Positions 43,522 to 51,425 of a DNA stretch of 64,000 bases are shown piece after piece (the first letter of the stretch is position 1; the number at the start of each line of letters is the position of its first letter). The DNA is from Alphaproteobacteria bacterium (lineage in GTDB: Bacteria; Pseudomonadota; Alphaproteobacteria; UBA9655): positions 1 to 64,000 of the forward strand of contig JAGONT010000007.1 in the NCBI GenBank assembly GCA_017992885.1, in the 5' to 3' direction. Both the position numbers and the translations under genes were made by a program. The notes below the pieces were generated by a model. It ran no database searches. It saw nothing but the letters and a program-made list of their open reading frames with translations, and had not been told where the DNA came from.

Positions 43522-44194
43522 GGTTTATGACGTCACTTTCTTTAAAGGGTTTTCCCATAACCATTGTATAAACGGCTTCGGCAATATTTTGTGATTGGTC
43601 GCCAATTCGTTCAATGTTCTTCGCAATGAATAAAAACTGGGTACAAGGTTCAATATTTTTGGGAGCGGCAATCATCTCATTAAAAAGCTGATGAAGGTAG
43701 GCATTATAAAGTTTGTCTACTTCTTCATCCATAAGCCAGACCTGCAAGGCCGACTTAACATCATAAGTGGTAAACGCAGTAATAGCTTTCTCAAACATCT
43801 GTTGGGGCGTTTCGACAAGAGGGAGTAATCCTTCAACCAAGAATGCAGAGCGACTGTCCTTAAGCATGATGCTGCGTTTAGCAATATTACTCGCATAATC
43901 GGCGATACGTTCGACTTGATTTGAGATTTTAAGTGCCGCCACAACCATACGAAGATCAGAAGCCACAGGTTGACGAAGGGCAAGAATGCGGGTCGCCAGT
44001 TTATCAACCTTTGTTTCTAAAAGATTAATTTCAAAGTCATGGTCAATAACATCCTGAGCAAGGGTAGCATTATGCTCTAAAGTTGATTGAGTGGCTTTGT
44101 GAATCTGTTTAAGGGTTAACTCCCCCATGTGTCGAATCAAAGCTTGAAGTGTATTCAGATCCTCATCATAAGCTTTTACAATATGGTTATTCAT
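43505..44194 (-). CDS. phoU: Phosphate-signalling protein PhoU
   Basis: 229 residues, all-helical with two PhoU repeats. Conserved E/DxxxD-type metal motifs can be seen in [41 protein letters not shown] and [19 protein letters not shown]. PhoU restrains phosphate uptake by the Pst system and signals to the PhoR/PhoB pair, but neither phoR nor phoB lies in this window. It overlaps pstB by four bases (ATGA) and tyrS by 17. Confidence 0.95.
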   Translation of the reverse strand: MNNHIVKAYDEDLNTLQALIRHMGELTLKQIHKATQSTLEHNATLAQDVIDHDFEINLLETKVDKLATRILALRQPVASDLRMVVAALKISNQVERIADYASNIAKRSIMLKDSRSAFLVEGLLPLVETPQQMFEKAITAFTTYDVKSALQVWLMDEEVDKLYNAYLHQLFNEMIAAPKNIEPCTQFLFIAKNIERIGDQSQNIAEAVYTMVMGKPFKESDVINHVSHI

Positions 44195-44949
44195 CCGTAG
44201 CGTCCTGTAATATATCCTTGGGTACGTGTATCTTGGGGCGTTGTAAAGAGAGCCCCTGTCTCTCCTGCTTCAACAAGGTAACCACTATGGAAAAAAGCCG
44301 TTTGCTGGGAAACTCGAGCGGCCTGCTGAAGGTTATGGGTCACAATAACAATCGTAAATCTTTCACGCAATTCATCAATTAATTCTTCCACCTTTGCTGT
44401 GGCAATGGGGTCTAAAGCTGAGCAAGGCTCATCCATCAAAATAACTTCTGGGTTAACGGCAATTGCCCGTGCGATGCAAAGTCTTTGCTGCTGTCCTCCT
44501 GAAAGCCGAGTTGCCGGATGGGGAAGGCGATCTTTTACTTCTGCCCAAAGTCCGGCACGCATCAAGCTTTTTTCAACAATCTCATCTAATTCTGCTTTGT
44601 TTTTGAAAAGTTTATGAATTCGAGGTCCATAAGCGACATTTTCATAAATTGAGCGAGGAAAAGGATTAGGTTTTTGAAAAACCATCCCCACATGTGTTCG
44701 TAAATCGACAACATCGATGGAGGGAGCATAAATATCCTGCCCATCCAGCAAAACCTGCCCTTGAAGATGGGCAAGGGGAACAATATCATTCATGCGATTT
44801 AAACATCTTAAAAACGAACTTTTACCACATCCTGAGGGGCCAATAAGTGCTGTGGTTTGAAATTCAGGAAGACCTAAATTGACATTAAAAAGCGCTTGCT
44901 TATCGCCATAAAAGAGACTCAAGTCTACAACGTTAATCTTAAAGGCCAT
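44191..44949 (-). CDS. pstB: Phosphate ABC transporter ATP-binding protein PstB
   Basis: 253 residues from the ATG at 44949, which begins one base after the pstA stop; the frame is open to 44991 but that would lie inside pstA. Walker [10 protein letters not shown], signature [16 protein letters not shown], Walker [17 protein letters not shown], and a typical switch His. PstB-specific [20 protein letters not shown] is present. It energises PstCA for uptake of inorganic phosphate. Confidence 0.97.
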   Translation of the reverse strand: MAFKINVVDLSLFYGDKQALFNVNLGLPEFQTTALIGPSGCGKSSFLRCLNRMNDIVPLAHLQGQVLLDGQDIYAPSIDVVDLRTHVGMVFQKPNPFPRSIYENVAYGPRIHKLFKNKAELDEIVEKSLMRAGLWAEVKDRLPHPATRLSGGQQQRLCIARAIAVNPEVILMDEPCSALDPIATAKVEELIDELRERFTIVIVTHNLQQAARVSQQTAFFHSGYLVEAGETGALFTTPQDTRTQGYITGRYG

Positions 44950-44950
44950 C

Positions 44951-46009
44951 TTATGACTCAAATTTCTTGCGAATGAAAATAGCAATCCCATTTAAGAGAA
45001 GCAAAACAAAAAGTAAGACCAAAATAGCACCAGATGTGTTTTCTATAAACCCTATTTCGGGACTTCGAGACCAATTATATATTTGAACGGGAAGCACAGT
45101 GGTGGGATCTAAAAAAGAGGAAGGGGGGGTTCCAATGAAAGCGACCATTCCGATCATCAAAAGAGGGGCTGTCTCTCCTAGAGCTCGCGCTAACCCCAAA
45201 ATGACTCCTGTCATGATTTCGGGAAGAGCTGTCGGAACGACATGATGAAAAAGAACGTGTAAGGGCGTTGCTCCAAGCCCCAAAGCGGCTTCTCTTAAGC
45301 TTGAAGGAACAGATGAAAGAGCCGTGCGTGCTGTTACAACAATTACGGGAAGGCTCATGAGTCCAAGGGTCAGTCCTCCCACCAGAGCTGAAGGACGGGG
45401 AAGGCCCAGAAAATGGATAAAAAGGACAAGTCCTAAAAGGCCAAATAAAATAGAGGGAGTTGCCGCCAAGTTATTAATGTTGGCCTCAATCCAATGGGTA
45501 AAACGGTTTTTTGTGGCAAATTCTTCTAAATAAAGGGCAGTGCCAATACCTAAGGGGACAGCGGTCAAAAAAGTTATGATAAGAATTAAAATTGATCCTA
45601 ATAATCCTCCCCAAATTCCGGCAAGCTCTGGTTCACGTGAATCAGAATGCGTGAAAAAACCGCCATTAAAAGCGAGACGGATCCCTCCTTGTTTTTCCAG
45701 AGAGTCTATGGTTTGAATTTGTTGGGGTGTTAATTTTCCAGCTTGCTGATGTTTATAATACATATCGACAGCATCAGAAGCGATAATCCATGAGTTTTCC
45801 TTGGATTCAAGATACTGAGCATATGGATTTAAAAGAGAGGACTGTCCTTTGTTAGCAGCAATTTCCGTTCTAAAAAAAGCTGGATAACCCGTATAAATAA
45901 TTTCCCCTAAAATACATCCCAAAAAAAGTAAGGCCAAAATAAGGCTGGCACGTGCCATACATTTAAACAATTTCTCATTTCTGTGACGTCTTTTTAAAAT
46001 AGCGGTCAT
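44951..46009 (-). CDS. pstA: Phosphate ABC transporter permease PstA (with DUF3333-type insert)
   Basis: 352 residues. The first membrane segment ([17 protein letters not shown]) is followed by about 90 residues of soluble insert ([16 protein letters not shown] up to [19 protein letters not shown]), which matches the DUF3333 region found in alphaproteobacterial PstA. The transporter domain then has five helices and the [20 protein letters not shown] coupling motif. It overlaps the small upstream membrane protein gene by four bases. Confidence 0.94.
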   Translation of the reverse strand: MTAILKRRHRNEKLFKCMARASLILALLFLGCILGEIIYTGYPAFFRTEIAANKGQSSLLNPYAQYLESKENSWIIASDAVDMYYKHQQAGKLTPQQIQTIDSLEKQGGIRLAFNGGFFTHSDSREPELAGIWGGLLGSILILIITFLTAVPLGIGTALYLEEFATKNRFTHWIEANINNLAATPSILFGLLGLVLFIHFLGLPRPSALVGGLTLGLMSLPVIVVTARTALSSVPSSLREAALGLGATPLHVLFHHVVPTALPEIMTGVILGLARALGETAPLLMIGMVAFIGTPPSSFLDPTTVLPVQIYNWSRSPEIGFIENTSGAILVLLFVLLLLNGIAIFIRKKFES

Positions 46010-46242
46010 GAGAGTTTTTTTAAAATATAGAGAGTGAGGTTAAAGATAATTCCAACAATAAGGAGAACGCTGGCGATAATTAAAAAACCAAAAGCAAACA
46101 AAATAGCCACAGCAAGAAGTATGGCTACAGCTAACCAATGCTTTCCTTTAAAACGAGAAGATGCCGTTTCCCATTGCCAATTCTCAACATATAAGTTGAC
46201 CTTTTCAGGTTCATGTTTGTCGTGGAGATCTTTTTTAGCCAT
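46006..46242 (-). CDS. Small membrane protein embedded in the pst operon
   Basis: 78 residues: a hydrophilic, charged N-terminus of about 33 residues (MAKKDLHDKHEPEKVNLY, then WQWETASSRFKG), then a continuous hydrophobic region of roughly 40 residues that can span the membrane twice, and a KKLS end. It overlaps pstC by eight bases and pstA by four, so its translation is coupled to both. I do not recognise a family. Its place suggests an accessory subunit or regulator of the PstCA permease, but that rests on position only. Confidence 0.75.
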   Translation of the reverse strand: MAKKDLHDKHEPEKVNLYVENWQWETASSRFKGKHWLAVAILLAVAILFAFGFLIIASVLLIVGIIFNLTLYILKKLS

Positions 46243-47140
46243 AAATCCTTTTATACCTTTTTACGCCATATAAAGCGAGTATATTCAAGAAAAGAGTGAG
46301 AATAAACAACACGAATCCCAATCCAAAGGCGGCAAGGGTTTTGGCATTATCAAACTCTTGATCTCCCGTCAAAAGATTGACAATTTGAACTGTGACCGTT
46401 GTGACGGCTTCTAAGGGGTTGAAACTCAAATTTGCTGCAAGGCCAGCCGCCATGACAACAATCATTGTCTCTCCAATAGCGCGTGATAGAGAAAGTAGAA
46501 AAGCGGCCATAAGGTTTGGAAAGGCTGCTGGCAATAAAACCTTTAAGATTGTTTCGGATGACGTGGCGCCGAGTCCCATTGATCCTTCACGCAAACTTGT
46601 GGGTAAATTATGAATCGCCTCTTCACAAAGAGATGACATATAAGGCAAAATCATAATCCCCATCACAAGACCCGCATTAAAAGCACTTTCGCTTGCGAGG
46701 GAGAGATGAAAAGTATCGGCGATATCTCTGAAGAAAGGAGATAAAATCGTTGCGGCAAAAAAACCATAAACGAGTGTTGGAATTCCAGCCAGTATCTCAA
46801 GAATAGGCTTGAGAACGGCACGTAGAGTTGTTGAGGCATATTCTGATAAGTAAATAGCAACAAGTGTTCCACAAGGAATGGCGACGATCAAGGCAATCAG
46901 TGTAATCAGAGCCGTCCCTGTAAACAAAGGGATAGCCCCGAAGCCAACATTTTCTCCTGTCGCAAGTGTATGTGGAGACCAGGTGAGTCCAAAAAGAAAA
47001 TCGAACACCGAGACACGGGTAAAAAAACGGAGCGCTTCCCCAACTAACGATGCAAAAATCCCAACGGTAATCATGACTGCTATAAATGTGCAGAGAAAAC
47101 AAATACGACGAACAAGCTTTTCAAGCCACAGAGATCTCAT
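46235..47140 (-). CDS. pstC: Phosphate ABC transporter permease PstC
   Basis: 301 residues with six membrane segments. PstC hallmarks include FLFGLTWSPHTLATGENVGFG, GIFASLVGEALRFF, and the coupling helix EGSMGLGATSSETILKVLLPAA. The N-terminal long DUF-type extension seen in some alphaproteobacterial PstC proteins is absent. It overlaps pstS by four bases (ATGA). Works with PstA, PstB and PstS in high-affinity phosphate import. Confidence 0.95.
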   Translation of the reverse strand: MRSLWLEKLVRRICFLCTFIAVMITVGIFASLVGEALRFFTRVSVFDFLFGLTWSPHTLATGENVGFGAIPLFTGTALITLIALIVAIPCGTLVAIYLSEYASTTLRAVLKPILEILAGIPTLVYGFFAATILSPFFRDIADTFHLSLASESAFNAGLVMGIMILPYMSSLCEEAIHNLPTSLREGSMGLGATSSETILKVLLPAAFPNLMAAFLLSLSRAIGETMIVVMAAGLAANLSFNPLEAVTTVTVQIVNLLTGDQEFDNAKTLAAFGLGFVLFILTLFLNILALYGVKRYKRIYG

Positions 47141-48108
47141 CGTTCTTCCTTTTGTTGAAGGTCACGAACCCGTTGATTCATTATGTGTTGTTCTTGAAGA
47201 GAGAGGGGGACTAACCCTTTATCCTTCAAATACCCTTGTTCTCCAATTGCTTCTTCTGAAGTAAATTCAAGAGCATACGCCGCACGCATTGGAAAATCTT
47301 TAAGATCATTTGTTTTAATATAAAGATAAAGGGGGCGGCTTAAAGGATAACTTCCCTCTTGAATCGATTTAAAGGAAGGAAAGATTGCATCTAAAGCAAG
47401 AGCTTGGATGCGCGTTCTGTTTTGGTCATAAAAACTAAAGGTCACAATCCCAAGAGTTTGTGGTGCGTTAAGGACTTTTTGAATGATTAAATTTTCATTT
47501 GCAGGAGCCTCAATATAAGCCCCATCAGATCTTAGATAAGGACCACAATCTCCTATAATATTGTCAATTAAGACATCATAGGTTCCTGAAGTGGGAGCTG
47601 GCCCTAAAATTCGAATCGAATATAAAGGATAGTTTTGTTGAATTTCATTCCATGTCTTGTAAGGGTTTGTAAGACAAGCTGCACCCTGCTGAATTTTTTC
47701 AGCAATAGCTTCCTTAAGAGTCTTCAGGGTTAAAGAAAAGGGCGTTTCTTCCTTGCTTTGAATAATAACGAGACCATCTTTACCGATTTTCAATTCTTCA
47801 TAAGTAACGCCTTGCTCTCTGCATTTTTCTGCTTCATTTGCTGTGATTGCCCTTGAGGCTATGACACCATCTGGTCCGTTAAGGCTTTCACAAAAAAGCT
47901 TAATTCCTGCCCCGGTGCCAATTGTTTCAATAAGAGGGACTGATTCATGGGTTTTATAGCTAAAATGTTCAGCAACGGTAGCGGCAAAGGGAAAAACTGT
48001 TGAAGACCCCACAATGCGAAGCAATGAAGAGGCTTGACCGTCTTGACGAAAAAAACTGAGAAAGATGAAGAATCCTAAAATTTTAAAATTCTTTTCCCCT
48101 TGAATCAT
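47137..48108 (-). CDS. pstS: Phosphate-binding periplasmic protein PstS
   Basis: 323 residues with an N-terminal export signal (FKILGFFIFLSFFRQDGQA). Phosphate-contacting motifs are visible: LRIVGSSTVFPFAATVAEHF, IGTGAGIKLFCESLNG, SRAITANEAEKCREQGV and GPAPTSGTYDVLIDNI. It is the first gene of the pst operon; the 150-base gap to the divergent small plus-strand gene should hold its promoter. I do not see a clear Pho box in that gap. Confidence 0.95.
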   Translation of the reverse strand: MIQGEKNFKILGFFIFLSFFRQDGQASSLLRIVGSSTVFPFAATVAEHFSYKTHESVPLIETIGTGAGIKLFCESLNGPDGVIASRAITANEAEKCREQGVTYEELKIGKDGLVIIQSKEETPFSLTLKTLKEAIAEKIQQGAACLTNPYKTWNEIQQNYPLYSIRILGPAPTSGTYDVLIDNIIGDCGPYLRSDGAYIEAPANENLIIQKVLNAPQTLGIVTFSFYDQNRTRIQALALDAIFPSFKSIQEGSYPLSRPLYLYIKTNDLKDFPMRAAYALEFTSEEAIGEQGYLKDKGLVPLSLQEQHIMNQRVRDLQQKEER

Positions 48109-48287
48109 TCTTTCCTTATCCCTTTTTCATTGAGTATGCCAGAATTGACAAAAAGAACCAAAGATTTTAATCAATTCATCTCCTCAAGAATTTGACTTTA
48201 CGAAAAAACAGGATAGACATACAAATATATAGCTTGATAATGTTTTTCTAAAATTAAGTGCCCAAAAAGAAAAAGAAGGAGCAAAAA

Positions 48288-48518
48288 ATGAAAGACAGCA
48301 GCATACCCCTAGATGACATGGAAGATTGGATTGAAGATAACCTTGAGTCAATGGACATGATAGCAGAGGTTCTGAAAATACAACAACAAGGGGCAATTGA
48401 GCTGACAAAGCTTGTTTTGGAACATTGCAAGGAAGATAGTAAAACGCAAGACTACATTTTTAGAGTCTATAGCGAGGCCTTGCAGTTAGTGAGTTCAGAA
48501 CTGCCTGGGGGGCAGTAG
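48288..48518 (+). CDS. Small acidic cytosolic protein
   Basis: 76 residues starting at ATG 48288, six bases after a strong AAGGAG. A longer frame with a GTG start at 48258 would add ten Lys-rich residues, but it contains that ribosome site, so I reject it. The product is rich in Asp and Glu and predicted helical (PLDDMEDWIEDNLESMDMIA, then VLEHCKEDSKTQDYIFRVYS). There is no signal peptide or membrane segment. No family is recognised. It is divergent from pstS. Confidence 0.6.
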   Translation: MKDSSIPLDDMEDWIEDNLESMDMIAEVLKIQQQGAIELTKLVLEHCKEDSKTQDYIFRVYSEALQLVSSELPGGQ

Positions 48519-48976
48519 AGTAAAAATGTAGAAATATTTAAAATTTTACAAGAGCTTACGTGAAGAGAACCCATGATCATTAGCCTTTTGCTTAAAGTCA
48601 TTTCGCAGGATCTATATCGTTTTCTTCCGGTGTTAATGAATCGATGTTTTTCCCATCCTTTATAAGCTTTACAAAATTCATCAATGAAAAAATATGGCTG
48701 TGATATTATATTTCATTGGCTAAGCTTCCTTCTTATTTTTTAAGTAACTTTAAGAAAGGCTTAGCCTGCTCTATTTCTTCCTTATCCAAACCTGCTCTTA
48801 TAACTCTTTAACCAGCAGGAAATTCTGAAAAAAGGAGATATGTCTTGACCTAATCTCAATGAGAGAATTCAGGTTGTGAAAAATAGATTACATTTTAAAA
48901 TGAGTTTTCTATATAAGAACTGAATGCATTATTATAAAATGGTGGTTTTTGAATTAATTTTAAAAGGATTATTGTT
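48519..48976. other. Non-coding gap with a possible gene remnant
   Basis: 458 bases without an intact gene. On the minus strand, around 48738-48812, a short frame reads VIRAGLDKEEIEQAKPFLKLL and ends in a stop, with a stop also just upstream; it looks like the C-terminal scrap of a lost gene, but no family can be named. The end of the gap holds AAAAGGA (48962-48968), the ribosome site for the ATG at 48977 discussed with the next gene. Confidence 0.4.
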
Positions 48977-49002
48977 ATGAAATTAAAATTATATCTTTTT
49001 TT

Positions 49003-49452
49003 ATGTTTCTCTCTGTTTGTGCTGCAGGTGAAACATTCGCAGCTAAAGGATTAGTCATTAAATTGGATGTGACTGACTTTGCTCAAGATCTTATAAACAA
49101 AAACATACGTGTCCGTGCCGGGATGGGGGAAAAATCAGCTCGTCATCATGTAACAGTTGGATACATTGACGAAAATCTGCCGGATGGTCAGATGAAGAGT
49201 TTGGGAGAAGAGATAACCACGCAACTCGAAAAGATTTTCTCCATTTCTAACCCAAATAATCATATTACATTTGATGTAAAAGAAGCCGCTCAGCCTTTTG
49301 GAAACGGTATTGCATTAATTCCTGTCAATGAGGTGGATCTAAAAACTGTTAACAACGAGGTAAATAATATTGTTAAAAGCTTTAATCATCAATTGAATAA
49401 CGCGACTCAGCCACATAATTATATTCCCCATATGTCATTTTCTCTTAATTAA
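49003..49452 (+). CDS. 2H phosphoesterase-like protein, export signal out of frame
   Basis: The main frame has the two 2H signatures, HHVTVGYI and YIPHMSFSLN, and shares AAQPFGNGIALIPV with the cytosolic paralogue at 3044-3547. From the ATG at 49003 the product has only a stub of hydrophobic sequence (FLSVCAAGETFAA). The ATG at 48977, eight bases after AAAAGGA, would give the missing half of a good signal peptide (KLKLYLF) but is in another frame. Adding one T to the seven-T run at 48996-49002 joins them into a normal exported protein of about 159 residues. This may be a base-count error, a true frameshift or a phase-variable tract. Substrate unknown. Confidence 0.65.
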   Translation: MFLSVCAAGETFAAKGLVIKLDVTDFAQDLINKNIRVRAGMGEKSARHHVTVGYIDENLPDGQMKSLGEEITTQLEKIFSISNPNNHITFDVKEAAQPFGNGIALIPVNEVDLKTVNNEVNNIVKSFNHQLNNATQPHNYIPHMSFSLN

Positions 49453-49633
49453 AATGATGCTCAATATTTACCCAGCTTAAATCAAACGATAGCGTGGCAT
49501 AAACAACGACGTAATGGAGAGCTTTTCTTTAAATTTTTTAAATTCAGTTATACTGTTATTAAATAGTAATCCAAATACAATCTTAATCAATACGCAAGGA
49601 GAGATCAATTTGAGCAATGGTTCCTCCTTGTGA

Positions 49634-49790
49634 AGGTATAACTCCGTAATATCCCAGCGTAAGAGGCAACGTGCTGCAAGGGAAAAAACTACCATGAGAT
49701 GGTTTTGTGGACTCAAGTTGCAACTAGTCATTAATCACAAAGGGAGCATTGTGGTCGTTAAGATTACGCCAGGTAATGTGGATAGAACCT
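49634..49790 (+). pseudogene. DDE transposase remnant (IS982-like)
   Basis: A plus-strand frame with no own start reads EKTTMRWFCGLKLQLVI, NHKGSI and then ITPGNVD. This matches the strand around the first catalytic region of IS982/IS4-type transposases (normally STGWFFGFKLHLVINDKGE...TPGNVDDR). A stop closes the frame at 49631-49633 upstream, and the similarity ends at the point where the minus-strand DUF2155 gene ends. Only some 50 residues are left, so this is an old fragment. Confidence 0.65.
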
Positions 49791-50391
49791 ACTCTAAATT
49801 TTTACAGTCTTTGATCCATACATCATAAAGGGGATGATCAAGAAAAGATAAGCTAGGGCTTGAAGAAAACATCCAGCCAGAGAAGAGTTTTTGAGGGGGG
49901 CTCTTGGCTTTTTCTTCAGAAATGACCATAAAGGCCATAGATTCCTGGCGATCTTCAAGGGGCGTTTTTTCACAGCGTTTAACGACAATTTTTAACGTTC
50001 CAAACTCAATCGTTTGCCCCACAGGGGCATCAATGATGAAGACGCGTGCCGTTTGTTTATCAAGACCTTGGAGTGTAATCCCATTTGTTACGATATTTTT
50101 TTCGGTGGCAAAGAGATCCTCTTCAGGAGGAGAGGCTGCTTCTGGAAAGGAAGGAGACTCAAGAATGACGTCTTTTTCTTTTTTATTTTTACTATCTGCC
50201 ATTTCACTTTCTAACTGATCTGTTTCGGATAGCTCATTCAAAAGAGTGTTAAAATCCTGTGCATAAAGGGGAGGAGCAACTGTTGCTAATAGAAAAAAAA
50301 TCCTCAGACTTAGCCTGAATTTTTTGGATGATTGCGTGAGAAAGTGGTTCAGAAAATATCGTATTTTGAAATGATTAAGAGAGTTGAGCAT
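49789..50391 (-). CDS. DUF2155-domain exported protein
   Basis: 200 residues with a long N-terminal lead, a signal segment (LSLRIFFLLATVAPPLYA), an acidic linker and a C-terminal DUF2155 domain. The domain shows TARVFIIDAPVGQTIEFGTL, then KRCEKTPLEDRQESMAF, LFSGWMFSSSPSLSFLDHP and YDVWIKDC; two conserved cysteines are present. The family is nearly confined to alphaproteobacteria and its function is not known. It commonly lies next to NDUFA12 and mlaD-like genes, as it does here. Another ATG further inside (near residue 25) could be the true start. Confidence 0.88.
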   Translation of the reverse strand: MLNSLNHFKIRYFLNHFLTQSSKKFRLSLRIFFLLATVAPPLYAQDFNTLLNELSETDQLESEMADSKNKKEKDVILESPSFPEAASPPEEDLFATEKNIVTNGITLQGLDKQTARVFIIDAPVGQTIEFGTLKIVVKRCEKTPLEDRQESMAFMVISEEKAKSPPQKLFSGWMFSSSPSLSFLDHPLYDVWIKDCKNLE

Positions 50392-50417
50392 AAAATTATC
50401 TGATCATGAGGGGCTGA

Positions 50418-50882
50418 TTATTTATCACCAGAGTCTTTCTTATCTTGAGCACTGAAAATAAATTGCCCAATAAGAGACTCTAAACTAACGGCAGCTTGAG
50501 TATGCATAATTTCTCCATTAGGAGGGATGATTTCATCGTCTCCCCCAGGGACGAGGGCTAAAAATTTTCCACCCAAAAGACCATCACTAACGATTTCTGC
50601 GGCGCTATCTTTGGGGAGAGTAACCTCGGGGGCGATGGTAATGCGCACAACGGCAAGGTAGGTTTTGGGGTCAAGATGGATGTCTTTAATTGTTCCAATT
50701 TTTACACCACTTAAGCGCACGTCACTGCCACGCATGACACCGTCGATACGATCAAATTTCGCCACAACCTCATAGCCCGTCGAAGGCTGCCATTGACTGG
50801 TTGAGTAAGCAAGAACAATAAAAAAGATGAAGACGACGAGAACAATCGCACCCATTATAACTTCAAGTAAATTTGTTTTCAT
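50418..50882 (-). CDS. mlaD: MlaD-like MCE-domain protein
   Basis: 154 residues: one N-terminal membrane anchor (VIMGAIVLVVFIFFIVLAY), then an MCE domain (YEVVAKFDRIDGVMRGSDVRLSGVKIG, ISDGLLGGKFLALVPGG-type loop). MlaD forms a hexameric lipid channel on the periplasmic face of an MlaFEB-type transporter that moves phospholipids between membranes. The mlaE and mlaF partners are not in this window. It overlaps the NDUFA12 gene by 20 bases, so the two are co-translated. Confidence 0.93.
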   Translation of the reverse strand: MKTNLLEVIMGAIVLVVFIFFIVLAYSTSQWQPSTGYEVVAKFDRIDGVMRGSDVRLSGVKIGTIKDIHLDPKTYLAVVRITIAPEVTLPKDSAAEIVSDGLLGGKFLALVPGGDDEIIPPNGEIMHTQAAVSLESLIGQFIFSAQDKKDSGDK

Positions 50883-51240
50883 CCTTCACCTCATGAGGAC
50901 ACCAGGCGACATAGTCTCCTGTTGCCGATTTTCGTTTCCCTGCAGAAAAAAAATGCCCTAACGGTCGGTAAGCATAGGGTGTTCCTGTAAGATTAGGAAG
51001 ATGATTTTTTTCCCAGGGCCACCTTTGAAGGGTTTCAAGGGCAGGAGGTTTGTCCATCATATGATGAATCCACCCGTGCCATTGTGCGGGAATTTTAGAG
51101 GCTTCTGGGAGTCCTTTATAAATAACCCACCGTCGTTCTTTAAGATTTTCGGGGCCCTTCTCTCGATAGTAACAATTCCCAAAGGAATCTTTGCCCACAA
51201 GCTCTCCTCTAAACCAGGTGAGAAGCTTTATCCATAGCAT
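50863..51240 (-). CDS. NADH:ubiquinone oxidoreductase subunit NDUFA12 (17.2 kDa type)
   Basis: 125 residues. It contains the core pattern LVGKDSFGNCYYRE, ERRWVIYKG and SKIPAQWHGWIHHMMD that defines the B17.2/NDUFA12 family, a complex I accessory subunit shared by alphaproteobacteria and mitochondria. A NTGTPYAYRP-like segment follows. It implies that complex I is encoded elsewhere in the genome. Its promoter region is shared with nrdJ, which starts divergently 186 bases away. Confidence 0.95.
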   Translation of the reverse strand: MLWIKLLTWFRGELVGKDSFGNCYYREKGPENLKERRWVIYKGLPEASKIPAQWHGWIHHMMDKPPALETLQRWPWEKNHLPNLTGTPYAYRPLGHFFSAGKRKSATGDYVAWCPHEVKDENKFT

Positions 51241-51331
51241 GTTAACGCCCTCTTCTAATGCTCGTACTATGGCACTCTGAAAAGGATCTGTCCACTCTCA
51301 AGTACTTAGGTTGTCAAGCAAAAAATGGAGA

Positions 51332-51359
51332 TTGACGTCCTTACGCAACGACCTATAGT
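51332..51359 (+). promoter_or_regulatory. Probable sigma-70 promoter of nrdJ
   Basis: ttgacg (51332-51337) and tatagt (51354-51359) are separated by 16 bases and each has one change from consensus. It faces nrdJ, whose ATG is about 60 bases beyond the expected start site. No other gene on the plus strand lies between. This is the best promoter-like sequence I noticed in the window. Confidence 0.6.
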
Positions 51360-51363
51360 ACCC

Positions 51364-51377
51364 ATGTCGTACGACAT
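51364..51377. promoter_or_regulatory. Perfect 14-bp palindrome at the nrdJ start site
   Basis: atgtcgtacgacat is an exact palindrome that starts four bases after the proposed -10 box and so covers the expected transcription start. A dimeric repressor bound here would block nrdJ. It does not resemble the NrdR box (ACACWATATMTTGT-type). No riboswitch-like structure, in particular no obvious cobalamin element, is seen between here and the ATG. Confidence 0.45.
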
Positions 51378-51425
51378 TTACCTTGTGAATAATTTCTAAA
51401 CCTTACATGAGAAGAGGGTTCTTCT

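Noticed and set aside
51241-51425. Cobalamin riboswitch before nrdJ
   Set aside because: The leader after the proposed start is only about 60 bases and lacks a B12-box-like sequence.
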